From positions 4,092,001-4,156,000 of the forward strand of contig JAHLMK010000001.1 of assembly GCA_019915135.1 (NCBI GenBank): DNA of 64,000 nt, written 5' to 3'. Below, one piece after another: positions 13,201 through 24,860 of the stretch; the first letter of the stretch is position 1, and each line of letters starts with the position of its first letter. Made by a program: the position numbers and the translations under genes. The notes beneath the pieces are model-generated. The model worked only from the letters and a program-made list of their open reading frames with translations. It made no database searches and was not told the DNA's origin. Source of the stretch: Strobilurus pachycystidiatus. Its lineage: Eukaryota; Basidiomycota; Agaricomycetes; Agaricales; Physalacriaceae.

Positions 13201-14449
13201 AAGAGGAGTTGCAGTTGGAAGGACATACACATGGGGTCAATTCTGCCTCATTTTTACATGATGGCCGGTACATTGTCTCTGCATCATTTGACAAGACAGT
13301 GCGAGTGTGGAATGCTGAGACAGGCATAGAGGAGTTGAATTTGAAAGGACATACAAGTTGGGTCAATTCTGCCTCATTCTCACATGATGGCCGGTACATT
13401 GTCTCTGCATCAGGTGACGAGACAGTGCGACTGTGGAATGCTCAGACAGGCAAACAGGAGTTGCAATTGGAAGGACATACAGATGATGTTGATTCTGCCT
13501 CATTTTCACATGATGGCCGGTATATTGTCTCTGCATCACGTGACAAGACAGTGCGAGTGTGGAATGCTGAGACAGGCAAAGAGGAGTTGAAATTGGAAGG
13601 ACATACAGCTTGTGTTAATTCTGCTTCATTCTCACATGATGGCCGGTACATTGTCTCTGCATCAGTTGACAAGACAGTGCGAGTGTGGAATGCTGAGACA
13701 GGCATAGAGGAGTTGCAGTTGGAAGGACATATAAATTGGGTCAATTCTGCCTCATTCTCACATGATGGCCGGTATATCATCTCTGCATCAAAGGACAAAA
13801 CAGTGCGAGTGTGGAATGCTGGGACAGGCAAACAGGAGTTGAAATGGGAAGGACATGAATATGGTGTTAATTCTGCTTCATTCTCACATGATGGCTGGTA
13901 CATTGTCTCTGCATCAAATGATGGCACAGTGCGAGTGTGGAATGCAGAGACAGGCAAGGAGGAGTTGCAGTTGGAAGGACATACAAGTCAGGTCAATTCT
14001 GCCTCATTCTCACATGATGGCCGGTACATTGTCTCTGCATCAAATGATGAAACAGTGCGAGTGTGGAATGCTGAGGTAGGCAAAGAGGAGTCATTGTTGA
14101 AAGTACATGCAGGTAAGTATATACTATTTTCATTATTTATATGATGGTACACATATACATCATCTTGTGGTTTTAATAGAACCTCAAGTACTCTAAGTTT
14201 GCTTTGATCATTAACTGCTTACTGACATTGTTCACAGATTCTGTTAATGATCTTAATTTGTGGTCTGTGCAAGACGGCTGGTTAGTTTCTTCAAAACAAA
14301 AAAGGCTTTTATGGCTGCCATCCACATTATTTCCTGCTCTCAGAACCCCTCGCTGTGAACTAGTCATTTCTCGGTTTGGTAATCTTGGTGTAGATTTTTC
14401 AAATGCTTCTGTTGGTGAAAACTGGAGCAAGTGTTATGTTGGTCATTGA
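10286..14449 (+). CDS. NACHT-WD40 NLR receptor, copy 1 (NLR1)
   Basis: A cytosolic signal-transducing ATPase of the fungal HET-E/NWD type, known for non-self recognition and regulated cell death. Exons: 10286-10621, 10676-10806, 10858-10996, 11050-12675, 12732-14112, 14238-14449 (GT-AG introns; 1274 residues). Layout: basic start MRKFFKSLKK; four Ala/Ser/Thr/Pro-rich 13-residue units (about 14-65); a helical domain (about 70-230) resembling the MLKL_NTD/HeLo-like bundles of such proteins (inference); NACHT with Walker A GAAGTGKST (about 281), Walker B VVDALDE (about 384) and sensor LITSRRDP (about 416); a winged-helix-like part with HKSFYDFM; nine 42-residue WD40 repeats (822-1199); and a C-terminal cap ending NWSKCYVGH. 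The start was chosen because MRK is kept in all three copies. It lacks a four-residue segment before LPRSRQ that copies 2 and 3 have. No disabling change is seen. Confidence 0.85.
12963..14096 (+). repeat. WD40-coding tandem array of NLR1, 9 x 126 bp
   Basis: Nine consecutive in-frame 126-bp units encode 42 residues each, built on LxGHTxxVNSASFSHDGRY and IVSASxDxTVRVWNAETGKEELx. Framework bases are almost invariant. Residues 6, 7, 25 and 27 differ from unit to unit (NQ/F/K, SW/D/E, HG/F/K, SW/G/E, DD/R/K, AC/V/K, NW/K/K, YG/N/G, SQ/N/E). This is the pattern of concerted evolution with selected surface positions described for Podospora HNWD genes. Confidence 0.9.
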
Positions 14450-15140
14450 TTAGTGATATATTTCCTAGCATTTACTGTGTACATTTTGTAAGTAGATACT
14501 TCTTATAAGTATTACATATAAATTTGTTTGTGTACACTGTACAATTGACTCTACAATTCATCATTTGAATCTGTAAGTATTCTTTCTAGCCACTGTAACA
14601 ATAGCGGGTATAGTAAAATTCATGATTTTTAGCAGAATATCACGCTTGCCAACTCCTGTGGCAAAATACTGACTAGTGATATCCTTTCTCTTTTCCAAGG
14701 CCATTCCATGACTACTCAGCACACTAGAGACATCCCCCTTTCTGCTCAGCTGCAGCTATCTCACTCATGGAGTCTCAAGATATTTGCCCAAAAGATAAGA
14801 GCTTCACCCAACATCATATCACTCAGCATAAGTAGTACTGTATGCCCATATACATATTCAGCTCTCTTTTTTATTCTCATCAGTCACACTCCCTCTTCTC
14901 CTCACCCTTATTCTCACTTCCACTCCTTTCCTGTGCTATCATTGTTGGATGTGTGAATGACAACAACAATATCCCCTTCCTCTGTCTTGGAGAGGTGTGC
15001 ACTCTGAGCTCATCCAAGATTGAGTTGCTTGAGAATAATGTGCTTCCCTGAGTAGTCGGCACGGATGTTACAGAAGTAGCAGGAGTGGGCAGTAGTCATT
15101 GCATGCAGCCTCACTACTAACAAAGGAGAATCATGATCAC
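14450..15140. other. 3' flank of NLR1, shared with the other two units
   Basis: Non-coding. Homology to the NLR2 and NLR3 downstream sequence continues to about 14860 (for example TTTGCCCAAAAGATAAGAG near 14790, also at 34303 and 49922). This gives a minimum right edge for the three-copy duplication. Confidence 0.5.
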
Positions 15141-15663
15141 ATCACATGCTAGTCCTGCTTGCCCTCAAGCCTGGATATAAGGGAGATGTGTGTGGGCTGG
15201 ACAATTGGGATGAAGTTGTTTGTGAGGAGAAAGAGGGCAGATGATTGGGCAGGCATGACGGAGATTGCAGGGAGGACACGGATGTGGGCGGGAAAGACTG
15301 TGATTGTACAGCAGAGGCTGAATGATGGACCACACTCGCTCTCCTCTGAACAGGACTAGCCATTCTCAGAATCAAGCTTGCTGTCCTTTCCACCGGACCC
15401 TCCATCTGTATTGGACTTGGTGTTTGTATCTCTGGCTCCACCACCTTTGCATCTGCCTGCACTGACAACCTTGACAATGAACTCAGCCTCATTCTCAAGC
15501 TTCTACTCATCCCTCTTCCCATAACACCAATTTCAGAAAAAGACGCACTAGCATGCAAGACAATGAATGTGGGCTTGGAGGGAATGTACAGCAGGTTGTG
15601 GGTATGTGCAGATGCAGGCGGATCAGCATGCACAGGAGGTGGGCAGAGGAACGTTCCAGACAA

Positions 15664-16635
15664 TATCTTAAAGCCAGTGTGCCGTCATCCTTGGCCTTGC
15701 TGGGCCTATTCTCCCACATACACACCTTTGATATCAGCCTGTACAAGATAGTCAAATCAAAACCTCACCTGCAACATGACAAATGAATTGTACGTGGACG
15801 TGTTCTCCTACATAATGGGTTCAAAACAAATAATAGAAATTAAACTCAAGACTCACCTCCTCACCTGCACCTTTCTTGAGAGCAACCCTCTCTTCAATAT
15901 AAGATAGGCCGCATCCACAAGTGACTACATCACGTAATGGTGACATGCGTGACAGTAACAGCATAAAATTCTGTTGGGACGCATCTGAGCTATGACACAA
16001 TTTTTAGGTAGCATGTATTAGCACTTTGGAACATCCCTGGCATTCAAACAGAAGGTTTGAGAACGATTCTGAGTCTACTGGCATAACTGACCCCGGTCAA
16101 CTGTCAGACCGTGTCAGCCTGGTCAGGGATAAGTGGGCCAAATTGAGTTTGTGCATCAAAAAATGATGAGATCCGGCCTCAGAGGTAGGCGGCCGTAGGC
16201 CCAAGAGTTGTGGCACAGTAGCCAAACTCTCATGGAAGTACTTGCAACCTACTTGTGAATGATACAGCCTGTTGGGCGACGAGGCGGCGCGCTGTCAGGA
16301 AATCTATGTGACTGCGCAATTACCATATAGGAAAACACAAAAATCTGGTTGCTAATTTTTGAACTCATTGCCACGATGAGCAGAAATGTGAAAGAAAGAC
16401 ATTTGGAAAAAAAACCTCTAAGGCTTTTTGTTGAGAATATATATTCAAGATCTGCAACCTAAAATGTCAACTACATGCTCCCTTGCACATTTCCTGGATT
16501 TTAAGCTTGATGACAGACCTCGCCGTTGCCGAGCCTTAGGAGCGGGAAGGCGCTGTCACACTAAGACCACATGATGTAGTCACTTGTGGATGCGGCCTTG
16601 TTATGATGTGGCCTCGCCGTGACCAAGGACCCTCC
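15664..16635. other. intergenic/intronic remnant, nothing recognised
   Basis: No coding segment can be supported between the Ser-rich tail of Atg11-like copy A and the MITE at 16644. It probably includes decayed intron or insert sequence of copy A. Confidence 0.3.
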
Positions 16636-16643
16636 ACTTGGAT

Positions 16644-17104
16644 TAGACATGAGCACGAATGTCGGATATTTTCGGATATTTCAATTATATTCGTATCCGA
16701 CATCCAAAGATATTCGGATGTCGGATGTAGGATACCTCTCGGATGTCGGATGCCTCTCGGATGTCGGATGTCCACTTTCTGAGCAGACATCCGAGACATA
16801 TACGTATATGAGTGTTCTGTGTTAGCTATGTGACTCTAATTGACATTTATACACAGTGTAATACCATAACTTCATAGTAGATATGGTTTCAGGCTGCTCT
16901 TGATGCAATATTATGCCAATACTCATGGATATTCAGATATATTCAAATATATTCGGATGAATATTCACAAATATTCGGTTATTGGACAATTATCTCGGAT
17001 GCAATGTCGGATATCCATCCGAATACGAATATCTGGGTTTGAGGTGCACATATTCGTGGTTCGGATGTCGGATACATCCGAATAGACACTCGTGATCATG
17101 TCTA
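16644..17104 (+). mobile_element. hAT-type MITE, copy 1 (461 bp)
   Basis: Non-autonomous element bounded by about 20-bp terminal inverted repeats, TAGACATGAGCACGAATGTC at the left and the complement of TAGACATGATCACGAGTGTC at the right. It is flanked by an exact 8-bp target duplication ACTTGGAT (16636-16643 and 17105-17112), as expected for hAT insertion. The interior is rich in CGGATGTCGGATG motifs in both orientations, probably transposase-binding subterminal repeats. It has no coding capacity. A near-identical second copy is at 53197-53669. Confidence 0.9.
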
Positions 17105-17149
17105 ACTTGGATCACACTTTGACGTCCTGATGTTGTGGCTACGCGATCC

Positions 17150-17422
17150 CACTGCATGAAACATACCATATTTACGCTGGAAATATGGTGAAAAAATGTA
17201 AAATTTATTTAGCATTTTTTCACTTTGAAAATGATAAAATTATCATAAAATTAAGTAAAAATATGATGAATACATCTGATTATAGCAGGGTATAGCATAT
17301 ATTTACTATATTTTCATGTATTTTTACAATATTTTTATCATTTTTCAAGTGAAAATATGCTACAGAAATTTTACATTTTTTCACCATATTTCAGGAGTAA
17401 ATATGATATGTTTCATGCAGTG
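17150..17422. mobile_element. AT-rich full-length palindrome (foldback MITE)
   Basis: A 273-bp inverted repeat begins CACTGCATGAAACATA and ends with its complement. The arms match over most of their length (for example AAATATGGTGAAAAAATGTA in each arm) with the centre near 17286. A single strand would fold into one long hairpin. It sits 38 bp from the MITE at 16644-17104. No target duplication longer than 2 bp is evident. Confidence 0.8.
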
Positions 17423-17423
17423 A

Positions 17424-18220
17424 ACCAGCACCACAACGGAAGATGCCGAGGGACATATCAAGGAGTTGGGGATTCGATCCCTTATGGCAACAGAACCGGG
17501 ATCATGAAGTCCCACCCTTGTCGGGCTTCCCGCCCTCCCGGATACACTCCGGAGCGAGCACACATGGTGCATGACACACCGGGAATATACTTAGGCCGCG
17601 TGAGTCAAGCGGGAGTCGGTACCCGACCAATCCCGCCTTCCCGACCAATGGGCGGCCATCAATCTGGCGGGTGATCATCGGGATGTTGGGACCTCCGTCA
17701 TCCGCAGCGTCGGACCACTCCCGACGCATCGGGAGTATGTGGTAGAAGCTTCGAGAAGAGGAACGATGAGCAAGCATGGGATTGATATAAATACAGAGAC
17801 AGTGGTGTACTAGTTACTCAGACTTTGTCCTTAACCAGTTTTCCCCCATACAACTCCGTTGGGCACTCTGAGCTCTCCGTGGTAGGACTCATTCACATGT
17901 CTCCCTTCAATACCTCCGCCAACGTTGTTGACTTTGACGAGGGAAGGCTCTCCAACGCCACACCTGGGACTAGGTCCGGTGGCAAGCCTTATACCTTGGG
18001 ATTAAGTTTCTACGGTACTACAGTCTCTGGCGAGACGGACGTGCAACCATTGAGGGTCCCTACGACTGGTACAGTACGACCAGTCAAGCACAATACGAGG
18101 ATGTATGTGGTACGCTTGCAGGAAAGCTATGGGTTGACTACAGGGGTAGTCTCTCATGAGCGAGTCCATGTCACGGCGGGATCAGGTTGTAACAGGCCTA
18201 TCTTATCTTATACATGCAAC
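17424..18220 (+). other. LTR-like, promoter-like sequence
   Basis: GC-rich, with repeated CCCGCC/CCCGACCAAT motifs (17520-17660) and a TATA-like GATATAAATACAG at about 17785. An open reading without ATG (17825-18346) has no recognised domain. Similar motif use occurs at 50550-50940, so both may be LTR or promoter pieces of one retroelement family. The element ends were not found. Confidence 0.3.
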
Positions 18221-19177
18221 AATTCACTCCCACATATGCAGCTGCTTTTTGGGCTCCGTTGCGGGCAACAGGAAGTAGGGTGGAAGAAAGACTGGGAAAA
18301 TGTGTTAACAAGAACACAGTTTGACGGTGAAAGAAAGAAAAATTAAAGAATGAAGGGAAGAAGAAGATTAAAGGCCAAGGGTGAACTGAAAAAAACTCAG
18401 TGCTCGACTTACCATCAAACACCGCCCACCGCCTACCACCCACCCCCGCCCCTTATTGAGGTCACCCTTTACAAAGTTGCAGAATAAGATGAGCCCTTTG
18501 GCACATTTGCAGTATCCTTTGCACCGTTGGCAAGCGTCAGTGAGCTATTTGGGGTTTTGGGAGTGAGGGAAGGGCGTCGGGAGTGGGAGTGGGCAAGAAA
18601 GAGCAAGGAATGAGAAAGAAGAGGTTGGAAAGGAGTGAATAGAGGAAACAAGGACAGGATGGACACACACACCTGCTCCATCCACTTCCGCAACACGCCG
18701 CTCACGCGCTGCATGCATGCTCTCCACAACATGCATCCGGGAGCGCCTCTCCTGCTCCACCTTCTAAGACTTCCCCACCTAAGCCTTCTCTACATTCTCT
18801 GACAACTACGGAATCCTTGCTCTTCTCTTGAACCCGTCCCTAAGCCTCCTAAACTTTTTCCACACCCTTGTCCTCTCAGACCAGCACCTCCAAGGCTAAG
18901 CTGCAAACTCCCACTTGTTCATACCCCCGGACTACTAACTGCCCCCAGCACCCGCTCACATGCCACCCTGTACGCCAACGCCGCGGCGGTGAGTTTGAGT
19001 GCATCGTGCAGTGTGGATGGTATTTTGGGTTTCCAGTTTCAAGATTGGGTTGATTTGAGGTTGGATTGGGTCATTTCGAGGGATTGGGCTGTTTGGAGGG
19101 AGATTAAAGTTCTTGTTGAACCCGCGCAAACTCCTTCCTCAGCCCGACCGTGTCTGGCATCCTCTGATTCTTCTTCG

Positions 19178-20523
19178 CACCGGGGGCATTCACCACCTCG
19201 TTCCAAAAGGAATGAGTCAGACTCGTCCTAAGGTCACCTGGATGCAACCTGAAGAAATTCAACGTTTCAGCTTATCTCAATAAGATGATTCTTGCCTCGA
19301 CATCGCCGGAAACTGATCAAAAACTATGTCTCTGCTCTTACCAGCACAGCGCAACGTCCATGTCGCGCCTTCCAGCCCCAGGCTTTTGCCTGGGGCCTTT
19401 ACCTACTTATCTACCTCATCTCTGACCCTCGGCGCACACAGATTGCCACACATTGGCGCGCATAGACACACGCCAACTGTCATTGGGACAACACGGAGGA
19501 CACATAAACTCTGCAAATGCAGGCAGTTGATATTCTGGCGATACCGATTGGCTTTGAGAGCCCCAGCCCCGCAGATGCGACTGCCTGTGGGGTCCAATGT
19601 TGGAATCTCATGGGGCACCAGCAGGCACGTCCTCGGGATGATGCAGTCAGTGTGGAATGTAATCCCTCCTTCCACACACACACATGTCGGCTAGGCCGTT
19701 CACTCCCCGCCATTGCTGCTGCTGCTTCTGCTGCCCTCCCCCTCGCCGCCATTGTTATTGCCACCACCACCCTGGTCATGCTTATCCCTGCTACCACCGT
19801 GCTCCCTCTCTTTCTCTCTTCCTCCCTGCCTCGCACATTTCCTGAGACACAATGCCCAGCAGCACAAACTTTCTTGTAGCCACATGAGAGAACTGGCTTA
19901 CGTCTTCATTGCCTCTCTGCTCTTAGACAACACTGTTGACGCGTCCACACCCATCGCCAAGCAGCAAAAGAACGCAAGAACAAGCACACATCCAACTATG
20001 CATCAACTTTTATTGTTTCGAGACATGGGACAAAGTAAGTGTGTTGCAAATATGCACTAGTACATGCCAGGGTGCCCCTACCACCACACCAGTACAACAC
20101 ATACTTTAATATAATATTTCCATTTCCTACTCGGTAGCAGTGTCAGATTCACAATGTACTCATCCATTCAGCCAATGTCTAACAACAACTCTAAGCACAT
20201 TTCTCTCTGTATTCACAGTCCCACATTGGCTAACATACATTGTCAGCAGTGCACTACTGCTCAGTGCAGTGCCAATCATTGCTACTTCCTCCGCTCTCTA
20301 CCGGATCTACGGGTCTTTCTTTCATGTCGCCTCTTGCAAGACCAAATTTACAGCGCGCAATAATTGTGGCCAGACCTGTATATGAACAGGCGCATTGGCA
20401 GATTGCATGTGAAAAGGACCCAAGTCCTTGTTTTAGATCTGAATGGCCCATGTTTTGTCCAGGTGACCTTAGGACGAGTCTGACTCGTTCATTTTGGAAC
20501 AAGGTGGCAAATGCCCCCGGTGT
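19178..20523. mobile_element. 1.35-kb insert with inverted-repeat ends
   Basis: The two ends carry matching sequence in opposite orientation: the left includes GAGTCAGACTCGTCCTAAGG (about 19211) and TCACCTGGA; the right includes CCTTAGGACGAGTCTGACTC (about 20468). The match extends outward over about 65 bp with few mismatches. It interrupts the coiled-coil part of Atg11-like copy A. No transposase was recognised inside, so it looks like a non-autonomous DNA element. Confidence 0.55.
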
Positions 20524-22316
20524 CGGCAATTCTCAGCCGCTGTTTGCGAGCAGCGTCTCGTTTGTCTTCAATGACGCTTTTCTTGTGCAGCAGCGTATTA
20601 ATCTCCTCAAGCAACACATCTCTCTCTGTGACTGGCACACTCCTCTCCTCTTACAAGCCATTCCTCTTGTTAAGAAACACAACATCATCCTATTCACCCA
20701 CCAATGCAGCTCCTCCCTCACTGCCCTGCCATCCTCCACCTCCTGCTCAAACAGCGCCTGGTCCCCATCCGCCTCGGCGAGATGATTCCGCATGTTGCGG
20801 ATGGTCTGTTGTGCGCTCTACAGCTCTACACGGGTGGCTGAGAGTTCGGTTGGGGCGGCGAAGAGTTCAGTGAGAGCAGATTGAAGTTCGGCAAGCGTCG
20901 TTTGATTTTGTCGCAAATGAATTTGAGCTCAGCTTGGGCAGTGGCGTCGTGGCGAATTTGGCTTGGGCTGTGGCAAGCTCTCCTTGAGCTGCCTCCAGCT
21001 ACCGCCCCCTCTTTGCCTCCACCCTCAACGCCCCGTTCTCCGCCTCCACCCTACGCAGCTCATCCACAACCTCCTCACTCCCCCTCCTCCCCCTCCTTGC
21101 ACACACAGCCATCTCCCCCACAGCCCTCTTCCACGCATCCAGATCCATCCGCAAGGACCCTCTGAGTCCGCTCCCTCGTGTCCCTCGCGCCCTCCCCCTC
21201 CAGCACCTGCATGAACTCTTCAATGTCTTCATCTCCACCTCCTCCCCGGGTTCGGGTTCCTCACCCTCACCCCTCCAGCCCTCTCCCTCACCCACTCCTC
21301 CTACTCCCTCACCCACTCCTCCCACTCCCTCCGCCTCACAATCTCCACCCGTACGCCAGCAGCATCGCGTGCAGTCATTGCAAGTGCCTGAACCCCGCGA
21401 TGGGCGGGGCGGTGGGGGTGCCCATCAATGGCGGGCTGGAGGCGAACTGCGCAAGAGTCGGTGCAGCGTCGGCGTGGCCGCGCTGACGACGCCAACTTGC
21501 ACGCCCGCCTCCACAACGCGCACCCGTTCCCCGACCTCATTCCAGCGTGCACGTTAGTCCGCCGACGCGCCAAGGCATCCACCCAGGACTTGCTCCATCT
21601 TTTTCGCGGAGACAAAGTCTCCCAGTGTTTGACCTCCACATTGAATAGGGCCTTCACACCCGGACACACGCTAGGTCTCCCCGTACGCCTGCCGCAAGCT
21701 TCGCCTGCCTCGCGCTCAACTTGGGCGCGGAGGGGGTCCCGAGAGCCTGGAGAGGAGCGAGGAGAGGAGCGCGGATTGAATTGAGCGTTGGCAAAGTCTG
21801 GGGCGGCGTTGGCGCTGGCGTTGGCGGGCTCGTCCATGACCAGTCGCTCCTTGCCAAACATGTATACCCGCCCTCCGAGTCCTGCGACGCGTCCGTCCAC
21901 GCGCGTCCCGTCGCCACGAGCGCCTCCGTTGGGATGTGTGTGTGTGATGAGAGGACGGGTGTGAGCGGGGTTCTGCATGATAGTAATGAGTATTTGTGGG
22001 GTTGGGCAGGTAGGATAAAGTGGGATAAATGGCATAGTAGTAAGGATGGGAGGTAGGAGATGGATGGAATGGTAGGAGATGGGTTATGGGTGTGTCGAGA
22101 AACTTGAATGCGACAGGGCGGAACACTCACCGCCCGTCCCAGTCCACCTAGACGCTGTACCCATCCGACGCGCAGCAGATCGTCAGTTGCATCCGTGTGT
22201 GTTATGTTGTGTGTCGCCGTGTGATGTGAAAGTGATTTCGTTGTAAAGTGCTGTGGTGTGTTGAGTGCGTGTGTATATTGGATGTATGGTGAGTGCTGCT
22301 GATGTGAAGTGTCGTA

Positions 22317-23462
22317 TACCGTTGACATAGCGTCCATGGTCTATTTCAAACGTCACGCGTTCGAATCCCGGTATGATCAGTGGTAGATTGCGGCAATATA
22401 TGTCCATTCTGCCTCGATCCGGGGCTCAACTACAGCAGTGTAGGCCTCAAGCTGGCATCATATCCATTTTGGAGGTGTTTTAGTGTGGTGCAGGGCAGTA
22501 CTGTGTAAGTATTAATGCCGGCCAGCGACTCAATCCCGAAGTGGAAACAGCCCGCTCCTTGGGCGCGCGCGCCTTAGATTATGTGCCCGCCCTCGTTGAC
22601 CGGCAGTGCACACCTGCTTGATTGGTCTTAGACATTGAGTTGAAGCACATGAAATGTTATTGTCAGATATCTATGGCCACACTTAATACAAGACGCAGGT
22701 GGTCTTACTGTTGTACATTTCTGTGGGTTCAAACCTCGACGTTACCTCGTTGCAACGCCATACCGATCGCAACACATTTCCTAGTAAATAAATGACACAC
22801 AAGTATCAATTCCATGGAAATTTATGCTGCCCCGGTGCTTTCGAAGACTGTGCAAAGAGTTGGACAGAGGCATGAGAACTCAGAATGTCCGAAGATGATG
22901 CAAAATGGACACAAGATTGGGTCGAATTACGTACTGCGCGCAGAACATCTCTGCAAGTAGAATCTATTATAGTAGACCAGTGACACCTATGCCTCATGAG
23001 GCAAGCGGGAGCATCGCAGCCTGTGGCGTCTCGAAAGCTCCGTAAAAACATGGCTGCAGCCAGAGGGCGGGGCAAGAGTCGGACGGTGCTGCTGTAGTGG
23101 TGTATACAAACTGCGGGCTCGTGGATTGTCAAGACAAAGCTGGAGCATTATGTACATTTGAAGCAGAGCTGGGAGTGCCTTGATGTACAGTATAAAGCGT
23201 CGTTAGGTGTCGCGCGCGGTTGAGGCGCGGTGTTTCCATTTTAGGGTTGAGTCGGTGCCAGGCATCCGTACTGCCCTGCACCATCGTCTTCGACACTGAA
23301 ACACCTCCAAGAGTGACATGAGTCCAGCTTGAGGCCTACACTGCTGTAGTTGAGCCCCGGATCGAGGCAGAATGGACATATATTGCCGCAATCTACCACT
23401 GATCATACCGGGATTCGAACGCGTGACGTTCGAAATAGACCATGGACGCTATGTCAACGGTA
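22317..23462. mobile_element. 1.15-kb foldback element with tRNA-like arms
   Basis: Arms of about 250 bp (22317-22570 and 23200-23462) are imperfect inverted copies, sharing TACCGTTGACATAGCGTCCA at the outer tip and AGATTGCGGCAATATATGTC further in. Each arm carries GCGTTCGAATCCCGG, a near-consensus pol III B box/T-arm, and a partial acceptor-like pairing. No complete tRNA cloverleaf forms. The interior has no recognised gene. It could be an inverted duplication of a tRNA-derived SINE. Confidence 0.65.
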
Positions 23463-23469
23463 GTCGTAT

Positions 23470-24220
23470 GGTTGAGTGCGCGGTGTGGTTTCAATTCGAG
23501 TAAGATCACTGAGGAATAATCAGTCGAATGTTGAATGGTATAATCCAGAGACGGACGTACCAGCAATGTTGTATTCCTCGGAGTGTTAAGCGCGCGGTCC
23601 AACTGCATCCAGCATAAGCACAAAGCTCATGCTCCCAAGTCGCTGCTGTGAGTACCAGAGGATATAACGTCGTCAGCTGGCGGTGCGTGGGGCTTCAAAT
23701 CGACACTGTTCCTTCGCCTCTTGCGTGGGTGCGGCGGGTTCGCCTGTGATGTTCGGCGCATTGTTCGCTGTGTGGAGTCAGAACGGAAGACGTACCTGTC
23801 CCAGGGTGTATTCCTATCCAACGTGGGCGCCAACATTCGGCAGTAGTGGCTTGGTCGCGTACAGTAAATGAGATATTCTATTGGCGACGAGAGTAAAGCT
23901 GAAAGTGATCGGCCCGACAACCGATGCCATCCATGCACTCGGAACCTGACCTAAACGAGGCGCTCTTTTCTGCCATCATGATCTGGTTCTTCTTGCAAGC
24001 ACGATAGAACGAATTTCACCTATCGCGGTAGGTTCGTCTTTATCATGAGCTTCATGTTGTGTACTGACGCTGGATGTACAGCAGTCGGACCGCGCGACGC
24101 ACACAGATGACAGGACTATAACACTGGAGACTGCTGGTGCGTCCGTCTCATGATTTTCCCATTCACATTTGAGTGATATCTTTCAGCGCTTTTACCCGGA
24201 TCAACACCAGCTCTCAACAC
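23470..24220. other. spacer, no supported gene
   Basis: Short open readings only. No conserved motif or similarity to the other units was recognised. Confidence 0.3.
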
Positions 24221-24229
24221 GTCGCATTC

Positions 24230-24860
24230 AACCGTACACGATACACGTCGCACAACAGCACGCGCCAACACTCGGACGTGCGTCCGACGGGAAGGAGGTG
24301 GAATGGGACGGCCGGGTGAGTTGCATCGATTCGCTCTCCCCGTTTCTCGACGACATCATTTTCCACACAACTCCCTACTACCTACATTTTATCCATCCTA
24401 TTGGCCATCCATCCCTCAAACTTCTCCTATCCACCTGCCCAACCATACTCTTCCCGCACTAACGCAACCGCACAGAAAATCCCATCACACCGCTTCTCTC
24501 CTGTCATCCCCAGATCGCTCGTGGCATACGCCAGCGACGCGACGCGAACAGAATGGCTGCAGGAAGGTGTATGTACGTCTCACAAGGACCGGCTGGTCAT
24601 GATACCGCCCTCGCCAACGCCACTCCAGACTTGGATCCTCTCTCGCTAAAACTCGATCTCCGCGCTCAACGAACTCTTCTCTTCCATCCTCCCCACGCTC
24701 AACGCCGTCTGCGCGCCGAAGTCGAGCGTCAACTGCGAGTCGAACGCCATGCACAGCTGGTAGGGGCGCGGCATCCACGACGTCGACACGTCTTCCTCGC
24801 TACCGTTGAGCGGGTCGGAGACGCTCCCCACTATGGGTCTGATGGGTTCTCGTGCACAGA
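24230..24860 (+). pseudogene. Atg11-like N-terminal remnant, copy B1
   Basis: Plus strand. Exon 1 remnant ending GRASDGKEVEWDGR|gtgagt (about 24275-24317), an intron of about 160 bp, then an exon with AYASDATRTEWLQEG and HKDRLVM (about 24523-24605), and further on an ILPTLNAVCAPK equivalent. It parallels the first exons of copy D (39478) and copy A (22192). Frames change between pieces and the reading fades after about 24850, so it is a fragment. Confidence 0.5.

Larger units (their letters stand above)
15142..22192 (-). pseudogene. Atg11-like gene remnant, copy A
   Basis: Atg11 is the cytosolic scaffold that links cargo receptors to the autophagy machinery. Minus strand from ATG 22192: exon 1 MQLTICCASDGYS with an in-frame stop, then VDWDGR|gtgagt. 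An exon around 22000-21500 has GGRVYMFGKERLVMDEPA (the ubiquitin-like N-terminus in family members has a DG…YVFNK pattern). Coiled coil follows at 21330-20530, broken by an insert at 19178-20523, then resumes to 18900. MQRVSGVLRKWMEQ is at 18720. A degenerate FRNF-GDLALF equivalent is at 18500, then PPYFLLPATEPKKQLHMWE*IVACIR at 18290-18190. A Ser-rich tail (RLSSLSRL, about 15500) follows after nested MITEs. Many frameshifts and stops make it non-functional. The family call is from memory of motifs. Confidence 0.5.

Noticed and set aside
16681..16780. CRISPR-like or satellite array from repeated CGGATGTCGGATG
   Set aside because: Repeats are short, irregular and inside a MITE with clear terminal inverted repeats; they are subterminal repeats, and the genome is eukaryotic.
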